Shown here: piece by piece, positions 23,811 to 33,112 of the stretch
Layout: every line of letters starts with the position of its first letter
How positions within the stretch are numbered: the stretch's first letter is position 1
NCBI GenBank assembly: GCA_007119965.1
Contig: SKOR01000024.1
Location: 1-54,663 of the forward strand
DNA length: 54,663 nucleotides
Direction: 5' to 3'
Origin: Syntrophomonadaceae bacterium
GTDB taxonomy: Bacteria > Bacillota > Dethiobacteria > DTU022
The notes under the pieces: model-generated
The model's database searches: none
Told to the model about the DNA's origin: nothing
Seen by the model: only the letters and a program-made list of their open reading frames with translations
Position numbers and translations under genes: made by a program

Positions 23811-25760
23811 ATGACTGCAAATGTTAGCCTGGAGAGCAGGGAGTGCTGTTATGATGTAGTAGTAGTTGGGGCAGGCCATGCCGGCTGTGAAGCAGCGCTG
23901 GCCTCAGCCCGTCTGGGCTGCAAAACACTGCTGCTCACTTTAAATTTAGACATGGTTGCCTTTATGGCCTGCAACCCGTCCCTGGGCGGACCCGGTAAAG
24001 GCCACCTGGTAAGGGAAATTGATGCCCTTGGCGGCGAAATGCCCCGGGTCGCGGATCAAAACCTGCTCCAGGTTAGGCTGCTCAATACCGGCAAGGGGCC
24101 GGCAGTACAGGCCCTGCGCGCCCAGATAGACAAATGGGGATACCAGCGCTCCATGCGCATCGCCCTGGAAAAAGAACAAAATTTGATTATCCGTGAGGAC
24201 ATGGCTGAAGAGGTAAGGGTTGAAGATGGCACTGTCAGCGAAGTATTCGGGCGCAGCGGGGCCATTTACAAAACTAAAACTGCCGTTATCTGCAGCGGTG
24301 TTTACCTGGGCTCAGAAATATTTTTAGGAGACCGCCATTATCCTGCTTCGCCCGGCAGCATCACTCCTTCATACAACCTGGTCAAGAGCCTTCAGAAACT
24401 GGGCCTTGCTTTTGACCGCTTTAAAACCGGAACACCGCCCAGGGTTTACCGGCGAAGCGTCGATTTTAGCGGCCTGATCCCGGTCCACGGCGATGCGCAG
24501 GCCCCCGGCTTTTCGATCTCCGGGCATGGAGCCCCCGAAAGCCAGGTTCCCTGTTGGATGACCTACACCAACAAGGCCACCCACGATCTTATCCGCGACA
24601 ACTTTTCCCTGGCCCCGATCTACAGCGGCCTGATCAAGGGAAGCGGCCCCCGCTACTGCCCTTCAATCGAGGATAAAATTGTCCGCTTTGCCGATCGCGA
24701 TCGCCACCCTGTTTTTATTGAGCCGGAAGGAGGGGACATAGACGAACTTTACCTGCAGGGCATTTCCACAGGCCTGCCTCCCGATGTCCAGGAAGCTTTC
24801 CTGCGCACGATTGAAGGGCTTGAAAACGTCCAGGTCATGAGGCCTGCTTATGCAATTGAGTATGATTACGCTCCGCCTGTCCAGTTAAAACTTTCCCTGG
24901 AAACAAAAACCACGGCAGGCCTGTTTTTTGCCGGCCAGATAAACGGCACTACCGGTTACGAAGAAGCAGCCGCCCAGGGTCTGGTAGCCGGGGTTAATGC
25001 CGCTCACCGGATCATGGACAGAAAACCGCTGGTTTTGAAACGTAACGAAGCTTACATCGGGGTAATGATCGACGACCTGGTTACCCGCGGGGCCGCAGAA
25101 CCTTACCGCATTTTTACCTCCCGTGCTGAATACCGCCTGCTGCTGCGCCAGGATAACGCTGACCTGCGGCTGACCGAAAAAAGCCGCTCGATCGGCCTGA
25201 TTGACGATGAGCGCTACCGGCTGTCACTGGCCAAGAAAATATATATCGAAAGTGAACTTGAACGCCTGGAGCAAACCAGGCACAACCCGGGCAGTTCCAT
25301 AGAAACCTTTTTAAGTGAATACGTTTCATCGGCTCCCAAGCACCCGGTCAGCGCTCTTGAACTAATCAGACGGCCGGAAATCACTTACTCTTCCTATCTT
25401 AAATGGGAAGGGACCGAAGCTCCGCCCCTGCCGCAGGGGACTTTAAATGAGCTGGAAAGCCAGATCAAGTATGCCGGTTACATTGCCAAGCAGCAGCACA
25501 TGGTCGAAAAGACCGCCCGCATGCACGACAGGCCGATTCCTGCTGATTTTGATTACCGGAAAGCGATTAATATATCCAGGGAAGCCCGTCAAAAACTGGA
25601 ACAGGTCCGGCCGGCGACGATCGGCCAGGCCTGCCGCATGGAAGGGGTTAACCCCGCCGACATATCGGTCCTGATGCTCTACCTGGAAAGGCCGGATAGC
25701 ATGCGGGCTGCAGGGCGGGAAGAAAACGGGGCTGATGATAATGACCGGGCAAACAAATAA
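23811..25760 (+). CDS. mnmG: tRNA uridine-5-carboxymethylaminomethyl modification enzyme MnmG (GidA)
   Basis: 649 residues. With MnmE it forms the cmnm5 group at wobble uridine 34 of tRNAs. The FAD-binding GAGHAGCEAALASARLG lies near the N-terminus. The MnmG signatures GGPGKGHLVREIDALGGEM and YEEAAAQGLVAG are present, as is the C-terminal helical region. The ATG at 23811, with GGTGA six bases before it, is preferred to an upstream TTG. MnmE, RsmG and ParAB, its usual neighbours near the origin, are absent, so this is a relocated copy. Confidence 0.95.
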   Translation: MTANVSLESRECCYDVVVVGAGHAGCEAALASARLGCKTLLLTLNLDMVAFMACNPSLGGPGKGHLVREIDALGGEMPRVADQNLLQVRLLNTGKGPAVQALRAQIDKWGYQRSMRIALEKEQNLIIREDMAEEVRVEDGTVSEVFGRSGAIYKTKTAVICSGVYLGSEIFLGDRHYPASPGSITPSYNLVKSLQKLGLAFDRFKTGTPPRVYRRSVDFSGLIPVHGDAQAPGFSISGHGAPESQVPCWMTYTNKATHDLIRDNFSLAPIYSGLIKGSGPRYCPSIEDKIVRFADRDRHPVFIEPEGGDIDELYLQGISTGLPPDVQEAFLRTIEGLENVQVMRPAYAIEYDYAPPVQLKLSLETKTTAGLFFAGQINGTTGYEEAAAQGLVAGVNAAHRIMDRKPLVLKRNEAYIGVMIDDLVTRGAAEPYRIFTSRAEYRLLLRQDNADLRLTEKSRSIGLIDDERYRLSLAKKIYIESELERLEQTRHNPGSSIETFLSEYVSSAPKHPVSALELIRRPEITYSSYLKWEGTEAPPLPQGTLNELESQIKYAGYIAKQQHMVEKTARMHDRPIPADFDYRKAINISREARQKLEQVRPATIGQACRMEGVNPADISVLMLYLERPDSMRAAGREENGADDNDRANK

Positions 25761-26682
25761 ATTCCAACCGGGCTGGTACTACCGCCTGAGTACTTTTTTC
25801 CGCGCCAGGTTTGGCGAACCCATCTATAAAATACCGATTGACGCAGGTTTTACCTGCCCAAACCGCGACGGCACCGTCGGCACGGAGGGCTGCAGTTACT
25901 GCTACAACCCCTCATTTTCTCCCTTCACACGCACTGGTACAATAATCCCGGTTTCCGGGCAGATTGAAAGAGGACGAAAAAAAAAGATGCAGGCCCGCTA
26001 CCTGGCCTACTTCCAGTCCTATACCAATACGTATGCCCCGCCGGAACAGCTGAAACCTCTTTACGATGAAGCGCTGGCTGACCGGGAGGTAATCGGTTTA
26101 AGTATCGCTACCCGCCCCGACTGCATATCTGAGGAAATTCTTGCCATGCTGGAAAGCTATGCCCACCGCTGCCACATATGGGTGGAGTACGGCCTGCAGT
26201 CGGCCCATGACAGCACGCTGTTCAGGATTAACCGCGGCCACGACTCCGCCGCGTTCAGCGATGCGGTAAAAAGAACCCGTAACCGGAAGATCTTGATCTG
26301 TGCCCATATTATTCTCGGGCTGCCCGGTGAAACTCCCGAAATGATGCTCGAAACCGTTCAATTTTTAAATGACGCGGGAGTGGACGGGGTTAAGTTTCAC
26401 CACCTGCAGGTAATTAAAAATACCCCTCTGGCAGGACAGTATGCCCGGAACGAAATAAGCGTATATGAAAAAGCAGAGGACTACATTTCGATCCTCTGCG
26501 ACTGCCTGGAGTGGCTTTCCGCTGATATTGTGATCCACCGCCTGGCCAGCCAGGCTGCTTCGCAGGATCTGCTAATTGCCCCCCACTGGCCTGAAAGCGC
26601 CGGGCAGATTGCCTCCCTGACCGAGTCTGAACTTTCCAGGCGTGGAACCTGCCAGGGATTCAATTATAATTACAATCTCTGA
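25735..26682 (+). CDS. TIGR01212-family radical SAM protein (YhcC-like)
   Basis: 315 residues. Cysteines in CPNRDGTVGTEGCSYC (residues 41, 53 and 56) give the CX11CX2C pattern of this family, with the DAGFTCPNRDG lead-in. A TIM-barrel follows with IRINRGHDSA-type and HIILGLPGE motifs, as in Elp3-like proteins. It overlaps the last 26 bases of mnmG and is probably translated with it. Its position suggests a link to tRNA modification, but its reaction is not known to me. Confidence 0.88.
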   Translation: MIMTGQTNKFQPGWYYRLSTFFRARFGEPIYKIPIDAGFTCPNRDGTVGTEGCSYCYNPSFSPFTRTGTIIPVSGQIERGRKKKMQARYLAYFQSYTNTYAPPEQLKPLYDEALADREVIGLSIATRPDCISEEILAMLESYAHRCHIWVEYGLQSAHDSTLFRINRGHDSAAFSDAVKRTRNRKILICAHIILGLPGETPEMMLETVQFLNDAGVDGVKFHHLQVIKNTPLAGQYARNEISVYEKAEDYISILCDCLEWLSADIVIHRLASQAASQDLLIAPHWPESAGQIASLTESELSRRGTCQGFNYNYNL

Positions 26683-27041
26683 AAACAATTTCAGGATAGG
26701 CGTACCCCAAATTATTAACTTTCATCATCATATAACCAGGACCTATCTTTACTTAACTGCAACCTTCTCTTACTGATCGCCAAGCAGGAACTAGAGCTGC
26801 TCAACTGCTGCCCTGCACCTGGTCTGCCCCGCGATGAACTCATCCGGATCCCTCGCCCGGCGTCCGACCTCCCTGTCGTCCGGCCTGCTTGAGGCTTTGC
26901 TTCACCGGCATTCGCAGGCATTCGCTTTACGTTCGCTGAAGGTTACAGTTATAAATCAGCCGGCACCGTTTTGGGGTGCTCTGGAAAAGGCCTGATATTC
27001 CAGACCCCTTGTAATTACGTAATTAAATCTTGTTAGTATCC
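26683..27041. other. Intergenic region with no recognised gene
   Basis: 359 bases between the convergent radical SAM and kce genes. It has a tandem GGCATTCGC (26907-26915 and 26917-26925) and a TCTGGAA/TTCCAGA hairpin near 26980-27005. A minus-strand open frame of 68 codons (26715-26921), rich in Ser/Arg, has no convincing start site. It could be a repeat or RNA relic. Confidence 0.4.
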
Positions 27042-27854
27042 TCACCTTAACTTAAGAATTTCCCTGGCTTCGTCCGGTGAAGCCACCGGACGGCTGTGGA
27101 TTTCGGCCACGCGGGCGATGCGCTCAACAAGCTGGGCATTGCTTTCGGCCAGAACCCCTTTTGTGAAGTAAATGTTATCTTCAAAACCGACCCGCACGTG
27201 TCCGCCCATGATAACGGCAGCAGTGCCCAGGGGCAGTTCAGTGCGCCCCATCCCGGCAACCGTCCAGGTGCTGCCCGGGGGGATGCTCTCAGCCATGTGC
27301 AGCAGGTTCTTAACCGTTCCCGGAATGCCCCCGGGAACACCCATCACAAAATCAAAGTGGAGCGGTTCAGCAAGCAGGCCTTTTTTAACAAGCTGCAGGG
27401 CATTGTTGATCATCCCAACATCGAAAGCCTCAATTTCCGGCTTAACGCCGTGCTCCTGCATTGTTTTTGCAAATTCTTCCAGATAAGCCGGGGGATTCAT
27501 AAAGACGTCGTCGCCAAAGTTTACCGACCCTGTCGACAGGGTCGCCATTTCCGGCTTGAGGCAGATCGGCTGCAGCCTCTCCTCAGCGCTCATCCCCACA
27601 GCCCCGCCTGTGGAAACCTGGATAATCAAATCACATTCAGCCTCGATCAGTCCTATGGCTTCTTTATATACCCCGGCCGACTGGGTTGAAGTCCCGTCGT
27701 CATTGCGGGCGTGCAGGTGAACCATTGAAGCTCCGGCCCGGTAACAATCGTAAGCTGCTGCTGCAATTTCAGCGGGTGTAATAGGCAGGTTCGGGTTGTC
27801 TTCCCTGGTTACCTCTGCACCGGTAAGGGCTGCGGTTATAATCAGCTTATCCAT
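27042..27854 (-). CDS. kce: 3-keto-5-aminohexanoate cleavage enzyme
   Basis: A 270-residue Zn-dependent enzyme of the BKACE (DUF849) family. It condenses and cleaves 3-keto-5-aminohexanoate with acetyl-CoA to give 3-aminobutyryl-CoA and acetoacetate in lysine fermentation. Zinc ligands His46 and His48 lie in VHLHARN; the third, Glu225, is in RVGFEDN. Length and the MGVPGGIPG loop fit Kce. Its ATG overlaps the kal stop by one base, and kdd is upstream, so the three form one operon and the assignment is firm. Confidence 0.92.
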   Translation of the reverse strand: MDKLIITAALTGAEVTREDNPNLPITPAEIAAAAYDCYRAGASMVHLHARNDDGTSTQSAGVYKEAIGLIEAECDLIIQVSTGGAVGMSAEERLQPICLKPEMATLSTGSVNFGDDVFMNPPAYLEEFAKTMQEHGVKPEIEAFDVGMINNALQLVKKGLLAEPLHFDFVMGVPGGIPGTVKNLLHMAESIPPGSTWTVAGMGRTELPLGTAAVIMGGHVRVGFEDNIYFTKGVLAESNAQLVERIARVAEIHSRPVASPDEAREILKLR

Positions 27855-28279
27855 TATTCCATCCCTCCGTCTTCACCGGGATTTTTTCCCTGCCTGCCTC
27901 TCTGCATGTCCAGGGGCACTACACAGGTGCCGCCTGCCCGGGTTACCAGCATCGGTTCAGGCAGGACATTGCAGGCCGACGGAGAGCCTTCAATCCCGGC
28001 ATTGGTAATTACTTTAAACGCTTCAAACTGCATGTGCCTTGAAGTTTTTCCAACCCTGTCGATCCACCCCCGGATCTCCAGGTAATCGCCTGCGTAGACC
28101 GGTTCTTTAAATTCGATAAAATCATAAGCGACAAAAAGACCCTCATCACCGTCATTACGAATCAGCAGCTCGGTAGCCACATCGCCGAAAAACTTGACAA
28201 CATGGGCTCCATCGACCAGGCCGCCCCCGTAATGAACTTCTTCTTCACTGATCCGCACCCTTAATAATACCCTTTCCAT
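27854..28279 (-). CDS. kal: 3-aminobutyryl-CoA ammonia lyase
   Basis: A 141-residue hot-dog-fold enzyme that removes ammonia from L-3-aminobutyryl-CoA to give crotonyl-CoA. Sequence cues are VDGAHVVKFFGDVATEL, DFIEFKEPVYAGDYLEIRGW and the FEAFKV strand. It resembles small acyl-CoA hot-dog thioesterases, but the position between kdd and kce specifies Kal. The ATG at 28279 with GAGAGGTG upstream is preferred to a GTG three codons earlier. The C-terminus has a flexible basic-then-acidic tail. Confidence 0.88.
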   Translation of the reverse strand: MERVLLRVRISEEEVHYGGGLVDGAHVVKFFGDVATELLIRNDGDEGLFVAYDFIEFKEPVYAGDYLEIRGWIDRVGKTSRHMQFEAFKVITNAGIEGSPSACNVLPEPMLVTRAGGTCVVPLDMQRGRQGKNPGEDGGME

Positions 28280-28319
28280 TACGCACACCTCTCAGTATAA
28301 CAAGCTGCCTGACCTGGTA

Positions 28320-29357
28320 TCAGGTATAAAGCTCTTCAAATATTTTACGCAGCACGGGGCTTTCACGCATTATATTGAGCGATATTTCTGCATGGTCGCG
28401 TGTATAGCCGTTGCCAATGATCATATTAACATCTTTGCCGACTCCCTCGGCCCCCAGGGCGGCAGCGGTAAAACTGGTCGCCATGCTGAAGTAGTAAACC
28501 AGGCCGCCGTCGCGGGTAGCCAGGATAGATGAAAGCTCAGTATTGGGGATATTAACACAGTTGATCGTTACATCGGCCAGGTCCCCGCCGGTTGCTGCTT
28601 CTACTTTGCTCATTACGTCCAGCGCATCGGCGGCATCGGCCATCAGGACTTCGTCGCATAACCCGGTCGATTCAGCCCGTTTTTTACTGGCTTCACGGGG
28701 AGCGATCCCGATTACCCGGCCGGTTACCCCCGCCCGTTTCCTTGCTTCATGCAGGCAGAGCAGGCCTGATTTACCGCCCGCGCCGATAATAACAACTTTG
28801 TCGCCCGGTTTGACCAGCTTGGCAGTCTGGGCTGCCGCCCCGGCTACATCGAGAACTGCAAGGGAGAGGGTCTGCGGCATATCTTCAGGCAATACCGCAT
28901 AGATACCGCTTTCAAAAAGAACGGCTTTGCCTTCAATTTCAACCTGGTCAATATCTTTGTGGATTTTTTTTATTTTATCGATCCGCAGGGGGGTCAGGGA
29001 TAAAGATACCAGCGTGGCCAACCTCTGGCCCACGGCAAGATCGCGTTTTCCCTCCAGCGCCGCACCTATTTTTTCTACTTTGCCGATCAGCATACCACCT
29101 GAACCTGTAACCGGGTTATGGTGCTTGCCCCGCTCTTTGACAAGACCAAGCATCATTTCAGCGATGCGGGCCTCATCACCGCCTGCTTCTTCTTCAATCT
29201 GGGTAAAGCTGGCGGAGTCGATATTCAATACTTCAACATCAATTAATATTTCGTTATCATAAATCTCCATATCATTGTCGATTTTCCAGGCCGGCTGGGG
29301 AAGCAGGCCTTTCGGTTCAATTACGCGGTGAGTACCGTACGGGTTGCCTTTATTCAT
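28320..29357 (-). CDS. kdd: L-erythro-3,5-diaminohexanoate dehydrogenase
   Basis: A 345-residue NAD(P)-dependent oxidoreductase that deaminates L-erythro-3,5-diaminohexanoate to 3-keto-5-aminohexanoate. The N-terminal GTHRVIEPKGLLPQPAW is characteristic. The Rossmann motif GAGGKSG (192-198) and the TINCVNIPNTE segment follow. AGGAGG stands ten bases before the ATG. The lysine 2,3-aminomutase (KamA), beta-lysine 5,6-aminomutase (KamDE) and CoA transferase that complete the pathway are not in the window. Confidence 0.93.
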   Translation of the reverse strand: MNKGNPYGTHRVIEPKGLLPQPAWKIDNDMEIYDNEILIDVEVLNIDSASFTQIEEEAGGDEARIAEMMLGLVKERGKHHNPVTGSGGMLIGKVEKIGAALEGKRDLAVGQRLATLVSLSLTPLRIDKIKKIHKDIDQVEIEGKAVLFESGIYAVLPEDMPQTLSLAVLDVAGAAAQTAKLVKPGDKVVIIGAGGKSGLLCLHEARKRAGVTGRVIGIAPREASKKRAESTGLCDEVLMADAADALDVMSKVEAATGGDLADVTINCVNIPNTELSSILATRDGGLVYYFSMATSFTAAALGAEGVGKDVNMIIGNGYTRDHAEISLNIMRESPVLRKIFEELYT

Positions 29358-29561
29358 CAGTTGTCTAACCTCCTGTATTATTTGGGAAACCGGGGCCGGG
29401 TAAGCTTTTCACTGCCTGATGCCATAAATCCCGGATGCTAAACCTTCCGCCCCAGCTTTAAGCTTATGGTATGATTATGATATTCGCCGACAGCCCGGTA
29501 AATCCTCTGCTTTTTTAGCTGCTTTTATATAACAGGTAGGATAATAAATCCGGACGTCGAA

Positions 29562-29576
29562 TATACTTTAAGTATA
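29562..29576. promoter_or_regulatory. Perfect 15-bp palindrome between kdd and mrfA
   Basis: TATACTT (29562-29568) and AAGTATA (29570-29576) flank one T. It lies 31 bases before the mrfA start and could be an operator or part of a promoter. It does not resemble the Bacillota LexA box. Confidence 0.35.
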
Positions 29577-29606
29577 ACAAACTTATGTTTAAGGCGGGTG
29601 CAATAT

Positions 29607-31868
29607 ATGTCGAACTTATCAGAAATGCTGCAGCTGTGGCAGGAGGATCCCGCATTCATGAGCAATGTGACCAGGTGGGAAATTGTCCCCGAATCAAAGG
29701 GGGACTATCTAGATTTCCCGGCTTACCTTGATCCGCAACTCCGTGAAGCCCTCCAAAACCGCGGCATAGGGAAGCTCTACAGCCATCAGACAGCCGCGAT
29801 TGAAGCCGTGGAGCAGGGCAATCATACCGTGGTCGTTACTCCGACCGCCTCAGGCAAGACCCTCTGCTACAACCTCCCGGTAGTCAGCGCGATGATTAAA
29901 GAGCCTTCGAGCCGGGCTCTTTACCTGTTTCCGACAAAAGCTCTTTCCCAGGATCAGGTTGCCGAGCTGCGTGAACTGACCGCGGGACTGGAAACAACCC
30001 TGAACTGCCACACTTATGATGGGGACACTGAACCCGGGTTGCGCCAGGGCATACGCCGCAGCGGCCATATCGTGGTCACTAATCCCGATATGCTCCATTC
30101 TGCCATATTACCCCACCACACCAAGTGGGTTCAGCTGTTCCAAAACCTGAAATTTATTGTTATAGATGAAATGCACCAGTACCGCGGGGTATTCGGCAGC
30201 CATGTTGCCAATGTTATCCGCCGCATAAAGCGAATCTGCGCTTTTTACGGGTCCAGTCCCCGCTTTATCCTCTGCTCGGCAACGATCGCCAACCCGGGAG
30301 AACTGGCTGAAGTGCTGATTGAAGAGCCGCTTAAAGTAATTACTGAAAACGGAGCCCCGCAGGCTGAGAAGCACTTTGTCCTTTATAACCCGCCCGTGAT
30401 CAATACTGAACTGGGACTGCGCCGCAGCGCGATGCTCGAAGCGCAGCGGATCGCAACCGAGTTAATCAGGAAAAAGATCCAGACCATTATTTTTACCCGC
30501 AGCCGCATTGGCGTTGAAATCCTCCTGACTTACCTGCGCCAGGGCATTAAAACGAAGACCGGTCAGGACAGCGGAATCAGGGGGTACCGCGGCGGTTACC
30601 TGCCCCGTGAACGGCGGGCTATCGAGGAGGGCCTGCGCAAAGGTGAAATAAAAGGGGTGGTCAGCACCAACGCCCTGGAACTGGGGATCGATATCGGCGC
30701 TTTAGATGCCTGTATTATGACCGGTTACCCCGGCAGCATAGCCAGCACCTGGCAGCAGGCCGGCCGTTCAGGACGCCGCAGCGGAGCCTCCCTGGCTATG
30801 CTGGTGGCCAACAGCGAGCCGCTGAACCAGTACATGGTATCCAACCCTGACTATTTCTTCGGTCGGACCCCTGAACGGGCTCTTGCCGATCCTGATAACC
30901 TGATTATTTTGACCAACCATGTCCGCTGTGCCGCTTTTGAACTGCCCTTTGAACAAAATGCGCGCTTTGGCAGGACAGAAGTCAGTGAGATTCTGGATTT
31001 CCTGGTCGATGAAGATGTTATCATCAATAGTAACGGCCGTTATCTCTGGATGGAAGACACCTACCCGGCAGAAGAGATCAGCCTGCGCAGCGCAACCAGG
31101 GAAAACGTGGTTATTATTGACATTTCCGGGCCTTCACCACGGGTAATCGGGGAAGTTGACCGTTTCAGCGCACCGATGCTGGTCCACGAAGAAGCAATTT
31201 ACATGCACGCGGGGCTGCAGTATCAGGTTGAAAAGCTTGACTTCGCAGAAAAAAAAGCTTATGTCCGCCAGGTAGACGTCAATTACTTTACCGACGCTAA
31301 CCTGTCTGTAGACCTGCAAATACTCGACACTTTTGAAGAAAATAACGGGGCGGTTAACCTGGCTTACGGGGAAGTCCGCATTAATGCCCTGGTTTCGATG
31401 TTTAAAAAAGTCCGTTTTAATACCCATGAGAACCTGGGTGCCGGCCCGGTAGACCTGCCGGAAACCGAAATGCACACCAGTGCTTTCTGGCTTTCCTTTC
31501 CCCCCTCTTCCACGGGAGCAATGCCCCTGTCGGCGGTCCAGTCCGGTTTAATCAGCCTGGCCAACGTACTGCCCCAGGTAGCCTCCCTCTTTCTAATGGG
31601 CGACCCGCGGGATCTGCGGGCAGTCAGCCAGGTCAAGGCCCCTTTCACCGAATTGCCAACCCTTTACCTTTACGATAATTTTCCGGGCGGGGTCGGTTAC
31701 AGCCAGGAGATATACAACATTTACCGCGATATTTTTACGGCAGTGCGCAGGGTGATTACCGACTGCCCCTGCACTGAAGGCTGTCCTTCCTGCATCGGCC
31801 CGGCCCAACCGGGTGGGGAAACAGGCAAGCTGCCGGCTTTGCAGCTGCTCGGGGTGATCCTGAAATGA
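29607..31868 (+). CDS. mrfA: DEAD/DEAH-box helicase MrfA (YprA), DUF1998 family
   Basis: A 753-residue superfamily 2 helicase. Motif I is TPTASGKT, motif II DEMHQYRG (DEVH variant), motif III CSATIANP and motif VI QAGRSGRR. The C-terminal DUF1998 region ends in a cysteine cluster CPCTEGCPSC (Cys720, 722, 726, 729), as in the B. subtilis mitomycin-repair helicase MrfA. It is the leading gene of a two-gene operon with the exonuclease MrfB, which supports the name. AAGGCGG lies nine bases before the ATG at 29607. A role in repair of DNA adducts is inferred from homology. Confidence 0.9.
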   Translation: MSNLSEMLQLWQEDPAFMSNVTRWEIVPESKGDYLDFPAYLDPQLREALQNRGIGKLYSHQTAAIEAVEQGNHTVVVTPTASGKTLCYNLPVVSAMIKEPSSRALYLFPTKALSQDQVAELRELTAGLETTLNCHTYDGDTEPGLRQGIRRSGHIVVTNPDMLHSAILPHHTKWVQLFQNLKFIVIDEMHQYRGVFGSHVANVIRRIKRICAFYGSSPRFILCSATIANPGELAEVLIEEPLKVITENGAPQAEKHFVLYNPPVINTELGLRRSAMLEAQRIATELIRKKIQTIIFTRSRIGVEILLTYLRQGIKTKTGQDSGIRGYRGGYLPRERRAIEEGLRKGEIKGVVSTNALELGIDIGALDACIMTGYPGSIASTWQQAGRSGRRSGASLAMLVANSEPLNQYMVSNPDYFFGRTPERALADPDNLIILTNHVRCAAFELPFEQNARFGRTEVSEILDFLVDEDVIINSNGRYLWMEDTYPAEEISLRSATRENVVIIDISGPSPRVIGEVDRFSAPMLVHEEAIYMHAGLQYQVEKLDFAEKKAYVRQVDVNYFTDANLSVDLQILDTFEENNGAVNLAYGEVRINALVSMFKKVRFNTHENLGAGPVDLPETEMHTSAFWLSFPPSSTGAMPLSAVQSGLISLANVLPQVASLFLMGDPRDLRAVSQVKAPFTELPTLYLYDNFPGGVGYSQEIYNIYRDIFTAVRRVITDCPCTEGCPSCIGPAQPGGETGKLPALQLLGVILK

Positions 31869-33112
31869 AGCGGAACCTGCGTGCACGTTTAAGCGACCTG
31901 CGCCGCACAGGCGAGGTTATGACCGGCAGACAGCTGGCCGGCAACCTGGAAAAAAACGAAAACCTCGACCCCTTACCTGATTTGCCGGGACAGGGCCGGA
32001 TAGCTGAGACCCCTTTCGGGCCCTGCTACCTGCGCGAGCACGTCTACCACCCGGGCTTCAGGCACGGCAGCATGTCACTGTCGGGGGCCCTTTCCTGCAC
32101 CGGAAAAGACCTGGCCCTGCCCGCGGGCGGATGTGATCTGGACAGCTTTGATCCGCGGCAATCCCTGTTCATCGATACTGAAACTACAGGCCTTTCAGGA
32201 GGAACCGGAACCTGGGCCTTCCTGATCGGCCTGGGTTGGTTTGAAGGCCCTGACTTTCAGCTGCGCCAGTATTTTTTACGCCGCCCTGCAGAGGAAAGGG
32301 CAATCTTAAACCACTTTGCGGCAACAGCAGAAAAATTCCCAACCCTGATCAGCTTCAACGGCAAAATGTTTGATTTGCCCCTGATCCAGTCTCGCCAGGT
32401 TTTAGCCGGGTTAAAACAGACAGTTCCGCGCCTGCACCTTGATCTGCTCCAGTGCGCCCGCCGGCTCTGGAGAAAGCGGCTGCCTTCCAGGTCGCTGCGT
32501 TCCCTGGAAGAAACCCTGCTCGGCCTGGAGCGCTTTGATGACATCCCGGGGGCTGAAATACCGGCAGTTTATTTCGATTTCCTGCGCCGCGGAACAACAG
32601 GCCGGCTAAAGAAGGTTTTTCATCACAATGTTCTAGATATCTTATCGATGGTCACCCTGTTGGAAAGGATATCGAACCTGGCCGGCGGCCGGGTTGTGGA
32701 GCATCCTGCCGAAGCAATTGCAATGGGCCGGCTCTGCCTGCAGGCCGGGCGCACAGATGAAGGAGTTGAATACCTGCGTGAGGCTGCAGAAAGCTGCCAG
32801 TCACCGCTGGCTGAAGAGGCAGCCCTGGAGCTGGCTTTGCACTACAAGAGGCAGGGGAAGTGGGCGGAAGCTGAATCTATCTGGCAAAACTCTGTAATAA
32901 ACAGCCCGGCCAACCCGGCTGCATATGTCGAGTTGGCCAAGTATTATGAACACCGCCGCGCCAATTACCGGGCCGCCATGGTGTTAACCGAGCAGGCCCT
33001 GGCCCTTGCTTCCCGCAGACCCGACCTCCCGCTCAGCGGTGAGCTGAGCCCGCAGGCCCTTGAGCATCGCCTGCAGCGCCTGAAGCGGCGCCGGGGACAA
33101 CTCATGCCTTAA
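31865..33112 (+). CDS. mrfB: DEDDh-type exonuclease MrfB (YprB) with TPR repeats
   Basis: 415 residues. The ribonuclease H-like exonuclease domain has ExoI DTETTG (Asp104, Glu106), ExoII FNGKMFD (Asp170) and ExoIII HHNVLD (His254, Asp258), making a DEDDh nuclease. TPR-like helices (about 285-380) follow. It overlaps the helicase gene by four bases (ATGA), so the pair is co-translated. In B. subtilis this pair repairs mitomycin C damage independently of nucleotide excision repair. It is convergent with metX, with a four-base overlap of stops. Confidence 0.9.
   Translation: MKRNLRARLSDLRRTGEVMTGRQLAGNLEKNENLDPLPDLPGQGRIAETPFGPCYLREHVYHPGFRHGSMSLSGALSCTGKDLALPAGGCDLDSFDPRQSLFIDTETTGLSGGTGTWAFLIGLGWFEGPDFQLRQYFLRRPAEERAILNHFAATAEKFPTLISFNGKMFDLPLIQSRQVLAGLKQTVPRLHLDLLQCARRLWRKRLPSRSLRSLEETLLGLERFDDIPGAEIPAVYFDFLRRGTTGRLKKVFHHNVLDILSMVTLLERISNLAGGRVVEHPAEAIAMGRLCLQAGRTDEGVEYLREAAESCQSPLAEEAALELALHYKRQGKWAEAESIWQNSVINSPANPAAYVELAKYYEHRRANYRAAMVLTEQALALASRRPDLPLSGELSPQALEHRLQRLKRRRGQLMP

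Noticed and set aside
23811-25760. Replication origin near mnmG
   Set aside because: No mnmE, rsmG, parAB, rpmH or DnaA-box cluster is seen. The neighbours are nadE and a radical SAM gene.
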